This document shows, piece after piece, positions 31,360-40,599 of a stretch of DNA of 64,000 bases. The translations under genes were made by a program, and so were the position numbers. The stretch lies in NCBI GenBank assembly GCA_963793415.1, contig CAWCAC010000002.1:1612001-1676000 (forward strand), in the 5' to 3' direction. The notes below the pieces were generated by a model. That model was not told the origin of the DNA. It did not search any database and was given only the letters and a program-made list of their open reading frames with translations. Position 1 is the stretch's first letter. Each line of letters starts with the position of its first letter. Source of the DNA: CAXMST01 sp963793415. GTDB lineage: Bacteria > Actinomycetota > Thermoleophilia > Solirubrobacterales > 70-9.

Positions 31360-33048
31360 TCAGATCAGGCCGGAGCGGGTCGCGAAGGCGACCGCGGCGG
31401 CGCGTGAGGAGAGCCCGAGCTTGTTGCGGATGTTCGCCACGTGGCGGTGCACGGTGTGAGCGCTGATCACGAGCTGCTCCGCGATCTCGGCATCGGAGGC
31501 GCCACCTGCGATCAACCGCAGTACCTCGAGCTCACGCGGGGTGAGAACCCCGGGGGCGTCCTCGTCGGGGGAAGCATCGCCGACGGCGGTGTCCGCCAGC
31601 GACAGCGACTCCGCCGCCCGGCTCGCCTCGTGTTCGGCGCCGAGCTCACCGAAGGCGCGCTCGGCGGCGGCGCGCTCGCGCTCGGCGTGCTCGTTCCGCC
31701 CGAGCACCGCCAGTGTCCGCGCGAGTACCAGCCGGGCCCGTGCGGTGTCGTAGGGGGCAATGCCTTCGAACGAGTCGACCGCGTCCTCGGCTCGCCGCCG
31801 GGCATCGTCAGGATCGCCGGCCGCAAGCGCATGCTCGGCGCCGAGCAGGCTCACCTTGCCGCCTACGTAGTCGGTCCCGATCAGTGCTGAAGTCGAGAGC
31901 ATCGCCTCGAGCTGCGCGTTCGCCTCTTCGGCGCGCCCCTCGGCGATCAGCGCCCGCGCCAAGAGATCCTGCGCCGGTAGTCTGTCGAGGATCGCCTGCT
32001 CGGGGACCCGCCGCAACGCCCGCGCGGCCATCGCCGCGGCCTGCTCCGTCTCGCCATGCTCGAGCTCGATCGTCCCGAGGCCGACCAGCCCCGCTGCACC
32101 GGCCTGCTCGAACAGCTCTCGCGCCTCCTCCTCGCGCCCCTGGCGCGCCCGCAGTTCGCCGAGCCGAACGAGCCCGCCCGCCGCCATCCCCGGCCGGGTG
32201 CTGCGCAGATCCTCAATTGCGCCGGTCAGCTCGACATCCGCCGCCGGCCAGTCACCTTGATTGGCGAGCACCCGCCCGTAGCTCGAGCGGCAGACCCCGA
32301 GCAGTTGCCGCGAACCCCAGCGCTCCGCGAATCGCCGCGTGTTCTCGCACCACTCGGCCGCTCGGTGGAAATCGCCGATCCCGTCGCAGGTCGAGATCAA
32401 GCAGCAGAGCGCCCAGCCCTCGGTGATCGGCAGGTGCAGATCCTCCGACGAGGCGATCGCGACCGCTTCGTCGAGCCACCGCATCCCCTCCTCGACCCGC
32501 CCCTCAGAGACGTGGCAGCAGCCGCCTTGGGCGAGCCCGACCGCTTCCAGGTCGCTGACGCCGAACTCCCGCCCGATCCGCACCGCCTGTTCGCAGAGCG
32601 TCAGCGCCCTCGAGCTGTCGCCGTCGAAGTTCAACGTCAGGTCTGCCTCGATCAGCGCCACCCAGCCATGATCTGGCGACTCCGTCTGCCCCTCGAGCAG
32701 GCTCAACGCCCGACGCATCCATCCCCGAGCGGTCGCCTCCTCGCCCCTGAACTCCCGAAAATCTCCCGCAATCCAGGCCGCAACCCGGGCCGCCGCAGTC
32801 GCCTCACCTGCCGACCGATAGAGACGAAACGCCCGAGTCCGCGCCTCGAAGGTCAGCTCCTCGTCGGCCAGCCACCAAGCTGCCCATCCGAGCCCCTCCC
32901 AGGCCTCGGGTGACTCGTCGCGTTCGATCGCCGCACGGAACCGCTCGGTGGCCTGTTCCCACTCACCGGCGTCGAGCGCCTCCTGTCCGGCCTTGAGGCC
33001 GCTGGAGCCGTCCCCCTCTACAGCGGCTCTTGGACTCTCCTCGCTCAC
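31360..33048 (-). CDS. LuxR-family transcriptional regulator with TPR-like repeats
   Basis: About 562 residues. The N-terminal and central parts are helical TPR-like repeats (LKAGQEALDAGEWEQATERF and similar). The C-terminal 65 residues are a LuxR/FixJ HTH: LTPRELEVLRLIAGGASDAEI and ISAHTVHRHVANIRNKLGLSSR. GTG 33048 is preferred because family conservation begins there; ATG 33087 and a further upstream start at 33132 are possible. It likely controls the adjacent FAD oxidase/MFS pair, transcribed in the same direction about 175 bp downstream. Confidence 0.85.
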   Translation of the reverse strand: MSEESPRAAVEGDGSSGLKAGQEALDAGEWEQATERFRAAIERDESPEAWEGLGWAAWWLADEELTFEARTRAFRLYRSAGEATAAARVAAWIAGDFREFRGEEATARGWMRRALSLLEGQTESPDHGWVALIEADLTLNFDGDSSRALTLCEQAVRIGREFGVSDLEAVGLAQGGCCHVSEGRVEEGMRWLDEAVAIASSEDLHLPITEGWALCCLISTCDGIGDFHRAAEWCENTRRFAERWGSRQLLGVCRSSYGRVLANQGDWPAADVELTGAIEDLRSTRPGMAAGGLVRLGELRARQGREEEARELFEQAGAAGLVGLGTIELEHGETEQAAAMAARALRRVPEQAILDRLPAQDLLARALIAEGRAEEANAQLEAMLSTSALIGTDYVGGKVSLLGAEHALAAGDPDDARRRAEDAVDSFEGIAPYDTARARLVLARTLAVLGRNEHAERERAAAERAFGELGAEHEASRAAESLSLADTAVGDASPDEDAPGVLTPRELEVLRLIAGGASDAEIAEQLVISAHTVHRHVANIRNKLGLSSRAAAVAFATRSGLI

Positions 33049-33152
33049 AGCTGAATCGTCGCATGCGTCCCGGCTCGGTTGGGACATCTGGCCGATGACC
33101 TGGATGTCGCTGGTGGGAATCCCACGCGCCACCCGTCAGCGGCGCCGGCCGC

Positions 33153-33309
33153 GGTACCGCTTTGGTGCCGATCGCTACGTCCCATCCGTCCAGAATGTCC
33201 ACAGCCGGGGGAGGCATAGGACGCGGGGGACGGGACGGGACACATCGGCGTGGCCTTCGAGTCAGCTGGGGGTCGAAAGGTCGCTGGGTTCAAATCCAGT
33301 CGCCCCGAT
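33153..33309 (+). repeat. Second partial tRNA-Pro copy (att-like) with matching left flank
   Basis: 33266-33309 again copies the 3' part of tRNA-Pro(GGG), with one extra G in the T-arm, and 33153-33232 matches 28359-28438 over about 80 bp. It closes a 4.8-kb segment carrying the MFS, FAD oxidase and LuxR genes. The approximately 320-bp interval between the LuxR and sialidase-like genes contains only this. Confidence 0.75.
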
Positions 33310-33353
33310 CAAGGACGTTGGCGTCGCTGCGGACATGCCCCGGACCGCGCGAG

Positions 33354-33359
33354 TAGGGT
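33354..33359 (+). promoter_or_regulatory. -10 element TAGGGT, sialidase-like gene
   Basis: TAGGGT, 8 nt before GTG 33368; leaderless start predicted, 45 bp after the att-like repeat. Confidence 0.55.
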
Positions 33360-33367
33360 GGACCACA

Positions 33368-34840
33368 GTGTTGAGGGAGGTCGGACAGGCTCTGGTTTGT
33401 TCTGCGGTGGCGGGGCGGTGGGCACGGCGCATGCTGCTTGCCGGTCTGGGGCTGGCACTCGCCATGACTTTGAGCTTCGCCGCGACCGAGTCGGCGCCGG
33501 CCTCGGTGAGCGTCAAGACGAAGCGCATTTCGCCGCCGAGTCCCTTCCCTCCCACGGCGCCCTGCGTGCAGGCGAACCCCGGATACAGCCGCGGGTTTGC
33601 GCAGGAGACCTCGGTCGCGGTGAATCCGCGCAATCCGCGGCGGATCCTGGTCTCCTGGATCCAGGACGGTCGGACGACCGACACCGTGATGGCATCCCGC
33701 AACGGCGGGCGCTCGTTCTCGCGGGTCTTCGTTCCCGGCCTCTCGGCCTGCACCGGCGGTTCCTTTCAGGTCGCCAGCGACCCCGGGGTCGAGTTCGCGG
33801 CCGATGGCATGGCGTACTTCAGTGCGATCGTGGTCAACAACCCGGAATCGGCTGCGACGGCTTCCACGGGAATGGTCGCGAGCCGATCCTTCGACGGCGG
33901 TTTCTCGTGGTCGGAGCCGGACCTGATCCAGCCCGCCGACGGGCAGTTCTGGGACCTACCGCGCCTGACGCCGCACCCTCGGCAGGCCCAGAAGGCGTAC
34001 TACGTCTACGACCTACGAGAACCGCCCGGCTTCTACAGCGGCTATGCCGTCATCTCGGCCACCAACGACGGCGGCGAAACGTGGTCTCGCAAGCGGCTGC
34101 TCTATGACCCTGGCACCTCGAACAGCTGGCCGGGGATCACCAAGGTCCTTGTCAACGACGATGGCTCCCTGCTCGCCGTCTCGGCGATCGTCGCCGTCGA
34201 TCCCGCGGACGGTCTCGCACCGACCCCGACCGAGCAGCTGGCGATCCGTTCGGTGGACGGAGGCCTCACGTGGCGCAGGCCGGTGACGATCGGCGACTCG
34301 GCTGGGCGGCGACCGGTGGACCCGGTTACCGGCGAGGTGTTCAACGCGTACGTCACCTACCCGTCGCAGACCGTGGCACCGAACGGCGACGTCTACGTGA
34401 GCTGGGTGGATACCGGCGGGACGGATGAGTCCGCGCGGATCGCAGTCGCGCGCTCGGCTGACGAGGGACGCCACTGGCTCACCCACAGACTGCCGGTTGG
34501 GGCGCAGGCGGCGCTGCCTACGGTGGAGGTCGCCGGCGACGGTACGGTCGTTGTCCTCTACTACAAGATCGCCCGCTCGAGCAAAGACGGATTCTGGGCG
34601 ACGCGGGTGTTTCTCGCCACCTCGGATGACCACGGTCGCAACTGGAAGCGTCGTCAGATCGCGGGGCCGTTCAACCTGCTCACGGTGGGCAGCGAGGCTC
34701 GCCCCTGTTGCTTCCTTGGCGACTACCTCGGGAGTGGGCGGTTGCCGCACGGTGTCGTAGCAGCGTTCTCGATGGGTAAGCCGATTGCCAAGAACAAGGT
34801 CGACGCGTACTTCGTCCGCGTCAAGACATCGAAACGATAG
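33368..34840 (+). CDS. Secreted Asp-box (BNR/sialidase-fold) protein
   Basis: 490 residues with an N-terminal signal/anchor helix (LLAGLGLALAMTLSFAATE). Six Asp-box motifs mark beta-propeller blades: SRNGGRSFS, SFDGGFSWS, TNDGGETWS, SVDGGLTWR, SADEGRHWL and SDDHGRNWK. A six-bladed propeller fits exo-sialidases and related secreted hydrolases, but no catalytic Arg triad was traced, so sialidase activity is not claimed. GTG 33368 is chosen from the signal peptide and -10 spacing. Confidence 0.85.
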   Translation: MLREVGQALVCSAVAGRWARRMLLAGLGLALAMTLSFAATESAPASVSVKTKRISPPSPFPPTAPCVQANPGYSRGFAQETSVAVNPRNPRRILVSWIQDGRTTDTVMASRNGGRSFSRVFVPGLSACTGGSFQVASDPGVEFAADGMAYFSAIVVNNPESAATASTGMVASRSFDGGFSWSEPDLIQPADGQFWDLPRLTPHPRQAQKAYYVYDLREPPGFYSGYAVISATNDGGETWSRKRLLYDPGTSNSWPGITKVLVNDDGSLLAVSAIVAVDPADGLAPTPTEQLAIRSVDGGLTWRRPVTIGDSAGRRPVDPVTGEVFNAYVTYPSQTVAPNGDVYVSWVDTGGTDESARIAVARSADEGRHWLTHRLPVGAQAALPTVEVAGDGTVVVLYYKIARSSKDGFWATRVFLATSDDHGRNWKRRQIAGPFNLLTVGSEARPCCFLGDYLGSGRLPHGVVAAFSMGKPIAKNKVDAYFVRVKTSKR

Positions 34841-34902
34841 GCACGCCCAACCCCCTGCTGAGCACGAAACCGGCGTAGAAGCGTTCGCGATGCGTCGAGG
34901 CG

Positions 34903-35658
34903 TCAGACCGCAGCCCCGACGATCAGGCCGATCCCGGACGTGACCGCCATCGCCACCGCGCCCCAGATCACGACCCGGGCGGTCGCCGCCATCCTCGGGC
35001 CACCGCCGAGGCGGGCGCCGGTGTAGCCGAGCGCCGCGAGGGCGAGCAGGGTGATGAGGATGCAGACGGCGATCCTGGCACCGGCCGGGACGATCGCGAC
35101 CGCGAGGACGGGCAGGATTGCGCCGGCGGCGAAGGAGACCGCGGAGGACCAGGCCGCCTGCAGTGGGCGAGCCTCGCGGCCGCCATGCAGGCCGAGCTCC
35201 TCGAGCGCATGCGCCTCGAGCGCGTCGCGTTCGGTCAGCGCCTCCGCGACCTGCTGGGCGAGCTCCGGTGGCACGCCCCGCCGCTCGTAGATGCCCTCGA
35301 GCTCGAGCAGCTCGCCCTCGGGATCCTGGGCGAGCTCGCGACGCTCGATCTCGAGGTCGGCGAGTTCGGAGTCGCGCTGGGAGCTGACGGAGACGTACTC
35401 GCCCGCCGCCATCGAAAGGGCGCCGGCGGTCAGCCCGGCGATGCCCGCGGTGATGATCGCGGTGTTCGAGGCTCCGGATGCGGCCACGCCGAGGACGAGG
35501 CTCGCGGTCGAGACGATGCCGTCGTTGGCGCCGAGCACGGCTGCCCGCAGCCATCCGGAGCGATGCGAGCGGTGGATCTCGGTTCGGCCTGCGGCGGTCT
35601 TGACGATGGCAGCGACCCTAGAGCGGATCCGCGTTGTGCGCCCTCGGGAGCGCCGCAC
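34903..35658 (-). CDS. VIT1/CCC1-family metal transporter
   Basis: 251 residues from GTG 35658. Signatures are GWLRAAVLGANDGIVSTASLVLGVAAS (helix 1) and AGALSMAAGEYVSVSSQRDSE (helix 2), a Glu-rich cytosolic metal-binding loop (ERRELAQDPEGELLELEGIYERRG) and three C-terminal helices. Such proteins move Fe2+ or Mn2+ out of the cytosol. The start is unclear: TAGGGT at 35615-35620 lies downstream of the GTG, and the only codon at leaderless distance is ATC 35607. Confidence 0.88.
   Translation of the reverse strand: MRRSRGRTTRIRSRVAAIVKTAAGRTEIHRSHRSGWLRAAVLGANDGIVSTASLVLGVAASGASNTAIITAGIAGLTAGALSMAAGEYVSVSSQRDSELADLEIERRELAQDPEGELLELEGIYERRGVPPELAQQVAEALTERDALEAHALEELGLHGGREARPLQAAWSSAVSFAAGAILPVLAVAIVPAGARIAVCILITLLALAALGYTGARLGGGPRMAATARVVIWGAVAMAVTSGIGLIVGAAV
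35615..35620 (-). promoter_or_regulatory. -10 element TAGGGT, VIT gene
   Basis: Minus-strand TAGGGT followed after 7 nt by ATC 35607, with no ATG/GTG/TTG nearby. Confidence 0.4.
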
Positions 35659-35668
35659 CCGGAGTGGA

Positions 35669-35674
35669 TAGCCT
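35669..35674 (+). promoter_or_regulatory. -10 element TAGCCT
   Basis: TAGCCT, 6 nt before the ATG at 35681; leaderless start predicted. Confidence 0.55.
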
Positions 35675-35680
35675 CGGTCG

Positions 35681-36496
35681 ATGGACCCGGTCGGCCGCAG
35701 CTTCCTGATCACCGGATCGACCGACGGTCATGGGCTCGCCCTGGCGAGGCGGCTCGCCGCTGACGGCGCCTTCGTCCTCGTCCACGGTCGCGATGCCGGC
35801 AAGGTCGAGCGGATCGTTGCGGAGATCTCCGCCGCCGCGCCGATCAGGCCCTCCGGGTACACCGCCGATCTCGGATCGCTGGACCAGGTGCGACGTCTTG
35901 CCGCGGAGATCGCGGCAGAGCACGAGCGGATCGACGTGCTCGTCAACAACGCCGGCGTCGCGACGATGGAGCGGCGGCTCAGCAGCAACGGCTACGAGCT
36001 CGACTTCGCCGTCAACTACCTCTCCCACTACCTACTGACGCTCGAGCTGCTGCCGCTGGTCGAGGCGGGGCGGGAGCCGCGGATCGTCAACGTCGCCTCG
36101 ATCGGGCAGGCGCCGATCGACTTCGACGACGTGATGCTCGAGCGCGGCTTCGACCCGGGACAGGCGTACTGCCAGTCGAAGCTGGCACAGGTCATGTTCA
36201 CGATCGACCTTGCCGCCCGGCTCGGGCCTTCGCCGACGGTCAACTCGCTGCACCCGGCGACGTTCATGGACACGAAGCTGGTCCGCGGGATCCGCCAGGA
36301 GGCGCGAAACACCGTCGAGTACGGGATGGAGGCGACGCTGCGACTCGCCGTCGACGACGACGTCGCGACGACGACGGGCGCGTTCTTCGACGTGCTCGAG
36401 CGGGCCGAGCCCGAGCCCGGCACCTACGACGAGGATGCCCGCCGGCGCCTGCGCGAGCTCAGCGAGCGGCTGACCGGCGCCGAGATGCCGGGCTGA
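35681..36496 (+). CDS. Short-chain dehydrogenase/reductase
   Basis: 271 residues. The cofactor motif is ITGSTDGHGLALARRLA (one Gly of TGxxxGxG changed to His-Gly spacing), with VLVNNAGVAT, the Ser region IVNVASIGQ and Tyr-x-x-x-Lys (YCQSK). It resembles the retinol-dehydrogenase-like branch. Divergent from the VIT transporter. Confidence 0.88.
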   Translation: MDPVGRSFLITGSTDGHGLALARRLAADGAFVLVHGRDAGKVERIVAEISAAAPIRPSGYTADLGSLDQVRRLAAEIAAEHERIDVLVNNAGVATMERRLSSNGYELDFAVNYLSHYLLTLELLPLVEAGREPRIVNVASIGQAPIDFDDVMLERGFDPGQAYCQSKLAQVMFTIDLAARLGPSPTVNSLHPATFMDTKLVRGIRQEARNTVEYGMEATLRLAVDDDVATTTGAFFDVLERAEPEPGTYDEDARRRLRELSERLTGAEMPG

Positions 36497-36583
36497 GCCC
36501 GGCCGCGCCGTCGTCCGGCGCTCGCGTAGTCTGGGAGACCGGCTGGGCGCCATGGGGACGCCGGGCCACCACGGAGGAGAGAG

Positions 36584-39043
36584 ATGGGGAAGAGGACGAT
36601 TGCCGGCGCGCTGGTCCTGATCGCGCTAGGTCTCGGTGTGGCAGCGCCGGCAACGAGCGCGGCCGGCCCGGCCGACGTCAAGCAGGCGGGTAAGAAGCCG
36701 AAGCCGAAGATCCTCGGAGCACGGCAGGGCGCGATTCTCGCTGAGGGAGTCAAGGTCGTGCTCAAGGCACCTGCCGGCGGCAAGCCTCGGAGTGTCCGGG
36801 TCAGGCTCGCCTCGTCGAGCTTCGACACGGCGGCCTTCGTGCCGATCGCCAAGCCCGAGCGCGTCCGCCTCGACGCGGGCGGGAAGCGCACCGTGCGGAT
36901 CCCACTTGACGCCGCCGGCGAGCGGAAGCTGGCGGGCTGCGAGGCGCGGACCCTGCGGGCCAAGGTCCGGGGGCGCAAGACGACCGCGAGCCTGGTGCGG
37001 ACCGCCGAGTGCGCGCCGCAGCCGATCGACGTGAAGCGCGCCGACGACTGCGACTTCATCGGCCAGCAGAACGGCTCGCTCTGCATGCTGCCGTTCCCGA
37101 GCGACTACTACACGGCTGCCGACCCCTCGTCGGCGACGGGTCGTAGGGTCGATTTCCACGCCGCCGCGATGCCCGACAACGCGTTCGGCGAGCCGATCGA
37201 TCCGGCGCCCTACGCGCTCAACGACGGCTTCAGCCCCGGCGAGACGATCCTCGTCCGCGTGCCCGGGCTGGACAACCCAGCCGCGCTGGCGCAGACCGAC
37301 CCGGCTCCGATCGACCACATCGGTCGCTACGCGGAGAGCGGCACGCCGGTCGTAGTGATCGACGCCGAGACGGGCGAGCGGGTTCCGATCTGGGTCGAGA
37401 TCGACTCCAACGCCTCCGGCCCCGACTCGACGCTGCTCGAGATCCACCCGGCCCGCAACTACGAGTCCGGGGGTCGCTACATCGTCGCGATGCGAAAGCT
37501 GCGCGCGGCCGACGGCAGCACGATCCCGGCGCCCGAGGGCTTCCGCTACTACCGCGACGAGCTGCCGTCCGACGAGGCGACGATCGGCGATCGGCGCGAG
37601 CACTTCGAGGGCATCTTCGAGGCGCTCCGCGATGCCGGGATCCGGCGCTCTCCGCTCTACATGGCCTGGGACTTCACCGTTGCCAGCGACGAGAACATCG
37701 CCGACCGCGCCCTGCACATGCGCAACGACGCCTTCGCCTCGCTCGGCGACACCGAGATGGCCGACGGCGTCGTCACCGGTGACTCGCCGCAGTTCACCGT
37801 GACCGGGACCGCCGTGCCGGCGGATCCGCAGATCGCCCGCCGGGTCACCGGCACGTTCACGGTGCCCTGCTACCTGGAGCCGAACTGCGACCCGGGTGGC
37901 AAGTTCGACCTCAACCCGGACGGCCTGCCGGTCCGCAACGGTGACTACACGGCGAACTTCATCTGCATTGTTCCCCAGCGCGCCGTCGGCGCTCCCGGTC
38001 CCGAGCTCGTCCGGCCCGCGATCTACGGCCACGGACTGTTCGGTGGCGCCGGCGAGGTCTACGGCAGCTCGACGAACCGGGATCTCGCCGAGCAGTACGG
38101 CTTCACGATGTGCGCGACCGACGAGATCGGGATGTCGGGCGGCGACATCCCGAACACTGTCGCCAACATCCTCAGCGACCTCTCCAACTTCAACCAGCTC
38201 GCCGACCGGCTCCAGCAGGGACTGCTGAACGAGCTCTTCCTGAGCCGGCTGATGATCCACCCGGACGGGCTCGGCTCTGACCCGGCGTTCCGCCAGGACG
38301 GCACCCTGGGCACCCCCTCGGTGATCGACACGAGCCAGAACTACTACGTCGGCGCCAGTCAGGGCGGGATCATGGGCGGAGCGCTGACGGCGTTGGCGCC
38401 CGACTTCACGCGCTCGGTCCTCAACGTCCCGGCGATGAACTACTCGGTGCTGCTGCCGCGCTCGGTCGACTACGACGAGTTCGCGATCTTCATCAACGCC
38501 CAGTACTCGGAGATGGAGCGGCCGCTGGCGCTCGACCTGATCCAGATGCTCTGGGACCGCGGCGAGCCGAACGGCTACGCGCACCGGATGACGACGGACC
38601 CACTGCCAGAGACGCCGGCCCACACGGTCTTGATGAACGTCGCCTTCGGCGATCACCAGGTGACCAACATCCAGGCCGACGTACAGGCGCGAACGATCGG
38701 CGCCTACGCTCGCCGTCCGGTTCTATACCCGGGGCGCTGGCCCGGGGTGGCCGTGCTCTGGGGCGTGCCGACGATCCCCGCTTATCCGTTCGACGGCTCG
38801 GCCGTCGTCTACGGCGACATCGGACCGGTCCGGCCCGACCCGGGCAACCCGGGCGAGACGATCGGCGTGCCGCCACCGCCGCTGACCAACGAACCCAACC
38901 GCGAGGGGGAGGATCCCCACGGCGCCCCGCGTGGGGCGCCGCAGGCGGTGCAGCTGATGTCGGACTTCCTCGAGCCGGACGGGCAGGTCACCAACGTATG
39001 CGGAGCGACCGCCTGCTTCGCCGGTGGCTTTACCGGACCCTGA
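36584..39043 (+). CDS. Large secreted protein with alpha/beta-hydrolase-like core
   Basis: 819 residues with a signal peptide (about 1-27). A Lys-rich linker and a beta-rich N-terminal region come first. The C-terminal half has hydrolase features: YGHGLFGGAGEV (near residue 480), a nucleophile elbow YYVGASQGGIMGG with Ser592, and GDHQV with His691. I cannot identify a named family; it resembles large extracellular esterase/lipase-like proteins of soil bacteria. GAGGAGAGAG precedes the ATG, and TAGTCT lies about 55 nt upstream, so this gene has a leader. Confidence 0.7.
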   Translation: MGKRTIAGALVLIALGLGVAAPATSAAGPADVKQAGKKPKPKILGARQGAILAEGVKVVLKAPAGGKPRSVRVRLASSSFDTAAFVPIAKPERVRLDAGGKRTVRIPLDAAGERKLAGCEARTLRAKVRGRKTTASLVRTAECAPQPIDVKRADDCDFIGQQNGSLCMLPFPSDYYTAADPSSATGRRVDFHAAAMPDNAFGEPIDPAPYALNDGFSPGETILVRVPGLDNPAALAQTDPAPIDHIGRYAESGTPVVVIDAETGERVPIWVEIDSNASGPDSTLLEIHPARNYESGGRYIVAMRKLRAADGSTIPAPEGFRYYRDELPSDEATIGDRREHFEGIFEALRDAGIRRSPLYMAWDFTVASDENIADRALHMRNDAFASLGDTEMADGVVTGDSPQFTVTGTAVPADPQIARRVTGTFTVPCYLEPNCDPGGKFDLNPDGLPVRNGDYTANFICIVPQRAVGAPGPELVRPAIYGHGLFGGAGEVYGSSTNRDLAEQYGFTMCATDEIGMSGGDIPNTVANILSDLSNFNQLADRLQQGLLNELFLSRLMIHPDGLGSDPAFRQDGTLGTPSVIDTSQNYYVGASQGGIMGGALTALAPDFTRSVLNVPAMNYSVLLPRSVDYDEFAIFINAQYSEMERPLALDLIQMLWDRGEPNGYAHRMTTDPLPETPAHTVLMNVAFGDHQVTNIQADVQARTIGAYARRPVLYPGRWPGVAVLWGVPTIPAYPFDGSAVVYGDIGPVRPDPGNPGETIGVPPPPLTNEPNREGEDPHGAPRGAPQAVQLMSDFLEPDGQVTNVCGATACFAGGFTGP

Positions 39044-39075
39044 CCTGCGACCCCCGGATGGGACCATGGTCAGGG
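39038..39075. terminator. Bidirectional hairpin containing both stop codons
   Basis: CCCTGACC at 39038-39045 pairs with GGTCAGGG at 39068-39075. The TGA of the plus-strand gene and the TGA of the converging minus-strand gene each lie inside one arm. Confidence 0.6.
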
Positions 39076-40443
39076 CTGGAACAGGTAGACCTTCTCCTCG
39101 AGCTCGTTCATCAGCAGCCAGCTCGCCGCCGCCGACGTCGGCCAGGTCCGGTACTGACCCCAGTCCGAATCGCTGTCGCGGTCGGCGCCGATCGGCCCGA
39201 CGGTGTCGGGCTCCATCGTCTCCTTGAGCGACTCGACCGAGGCCTTCAGGAACGTCTCCGGCGAGCCGAGGCGGGTCATCGCCATCTGTGACTCGATCGT
39301 GCCCTCGGACCAGATCAGGTTGGGAGAGCCGGCGTCGAGGAACGGCCTCATACCGCTGACCTTGTTCGAGGCTGCGGTCGTCGTGCGCGGCGCGATGTAG
39401 AAGCCGGGCTGCTGGGTGATGTAGCGGCCGACCTTGGTGCCACGGGAGTCCTTGTGGCTGTCGAAGTACATGCTTCCGAGCGCCTGGACGTCGATCGGGA
39501 TCCGGTTGTCGTCCTGGCCCTCGCGGAAGTGGCCCATCGTCGCGCTGTCGGTGACGTAGAGGTCCTTCTCGATCGCGGCCTCGAGGCTCTTGCGGGCGGC
39601 CGCAAGAGTCGCGGCGGTGTAGGAGCCGAACTTGTGCGAGCCCTTGCTCAGCGCCTCTGCCTCGCGCAGGAGCTCGGCGGTGAGCAGGTTGTGCTGGGTC
39701 GAGGCCCAGGTGACATCCGAGCCTCCCGTGATCAGACCGGCCGCGTTGCGCTGGCCGAGCAGGTAGTCGATCGTGCCGCCGACCATCGCGTCGTAGCTCT
39801 TGTCGCCGTACTTGTCGGCGAACGCGGTGCCGGCGAGTCCGACCCAGGCGACCGCGCCCGAGCGCACCACGTCCGAGCTGGCGCCGGTGGCGACGTCGAA
39901 GGCGAAGTTGAAGGAACCGTTCGGGTTCTGCAGCAGGGCGAGCTGATCGAGCAACTGGCGCGCCTGGCTGCGGTCCTTGTCGGCGACGAAGCCGATCGTC
40001 GCCAGCGCGTTGTCGTAGGTCCACGAGTAGTTGGTCAGGTCCGCGTAGAGCGGGTCCTTCGGGGGGATGTTGAAGGAGCGGACGAGCCACAGCTTGTTGC
40101 CGCTGCCGTCGGTCGTGCCGACCACTCCGGGAGAGGTTCCTGTCGCTCGCAGTGCCGGCGCCTCGCGCAGGCTGATCCCGGGGGAGCTGTTGTGCTGCTT
40201 CTTCAGCTTGACCGGACCGACCTGCTTGGCGAGCCGTCGGGCCAGCTTGCTGTGCGGCTTCTTGCCGTCCTTCTTGTGCGGCCAGGCCTTGTGCACCTTG
40301 CCCTTCTTGCCCTTCTTCGCGGCGACGGCCTCGGCCTCGCCGCTGCCGGTTTGGCTCGCCGGGGCGGAGGCGGCCCCGGTGGCGATGAGGGCGCCGGTCG
40401 CCAGCGCGGCGACAGCGACTCTGAAGTTGCGGTTAAAGCTCAT
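39070..40443 (-). CDS. Secreted protein with helical-barrel-like domain, unknown function
   Basis: 457 residues: a signal peptide (about 1-30), a very basic Lys/Gly-rich stretch (AAKKGKKGKVHKAWPHKK), then a domain with repeated helices and motifs NYSWTYDNALATIGFV and WASTQHNLLTAELLREAE. The (alpha/alpha) barrel-like pattern recalls glycoside hydrolases or polysaccharide-handling proteins, but no catalytic site is evident. ATG 40443 has GGAG upstream. Converges with the preceding secreted protein. Confidence 0.7.
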   Translation of the reverse strand: MSFNRNFRVAVAALATGALIATGAASAPASQTGSGEAEAVAAKKGKKGKVHKAWPHKKDGKKPHSKLARRLAKQVGPVKLKKQHNSSPGISLREAPALRATGTSPGVVGTTDGSGNKLWLVRSFNIPPKDPLYADLTNYSWTYDNALATIGFVADKDRSQARQLLDQLALLQNPNGSFNFAFDVATGASSDVVRSGAVAWVGLAGTAFADKYGDKSYDAMVGGTIDYLLGQRNAAGLITGGSDVTWASTQHNLLTAELLREAEALSKGSHKFGSYTAATLAAARKSLEAAIEKDLYVTDSATMGHFREGQDDNRIPIDVQALGSMYFDSHKDSRGTKVGRYITQQPGFYIAPRTTTAASNKVSGMRPFLDAGSPNLIWSEGTIESQMAMTRLGSPETFLKASVESLKETMEPDTVGPIGADRDSDSDWGQYRTWPTSAAASWLLMNELEEKVYLFQP

Positions 40444-40584
40444 TCCATGCTCCTGTTTCACGTCCGTGTGTGGCCGGCGATCGTCTTGATCGCCTGTTAG
40501 CGGTAACCAGAGTACCCGGCCTGGGGTGCGCTTCCACCGAAGATCAGCCGCCGGGCCCGCGGGCAACTACTGACGGGCCCGCAA

Positions 40585-40590
40585 TAGGAT
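40585..40590 (+). promoter_or_regulatory. -10 element TAGGAT
   Basis: TAGGAT, 9 nt before the ATG at 40600; leaderless start predicted. Confidence 0.55.
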
Positions 40591-40599
40591 CACGCGCCG

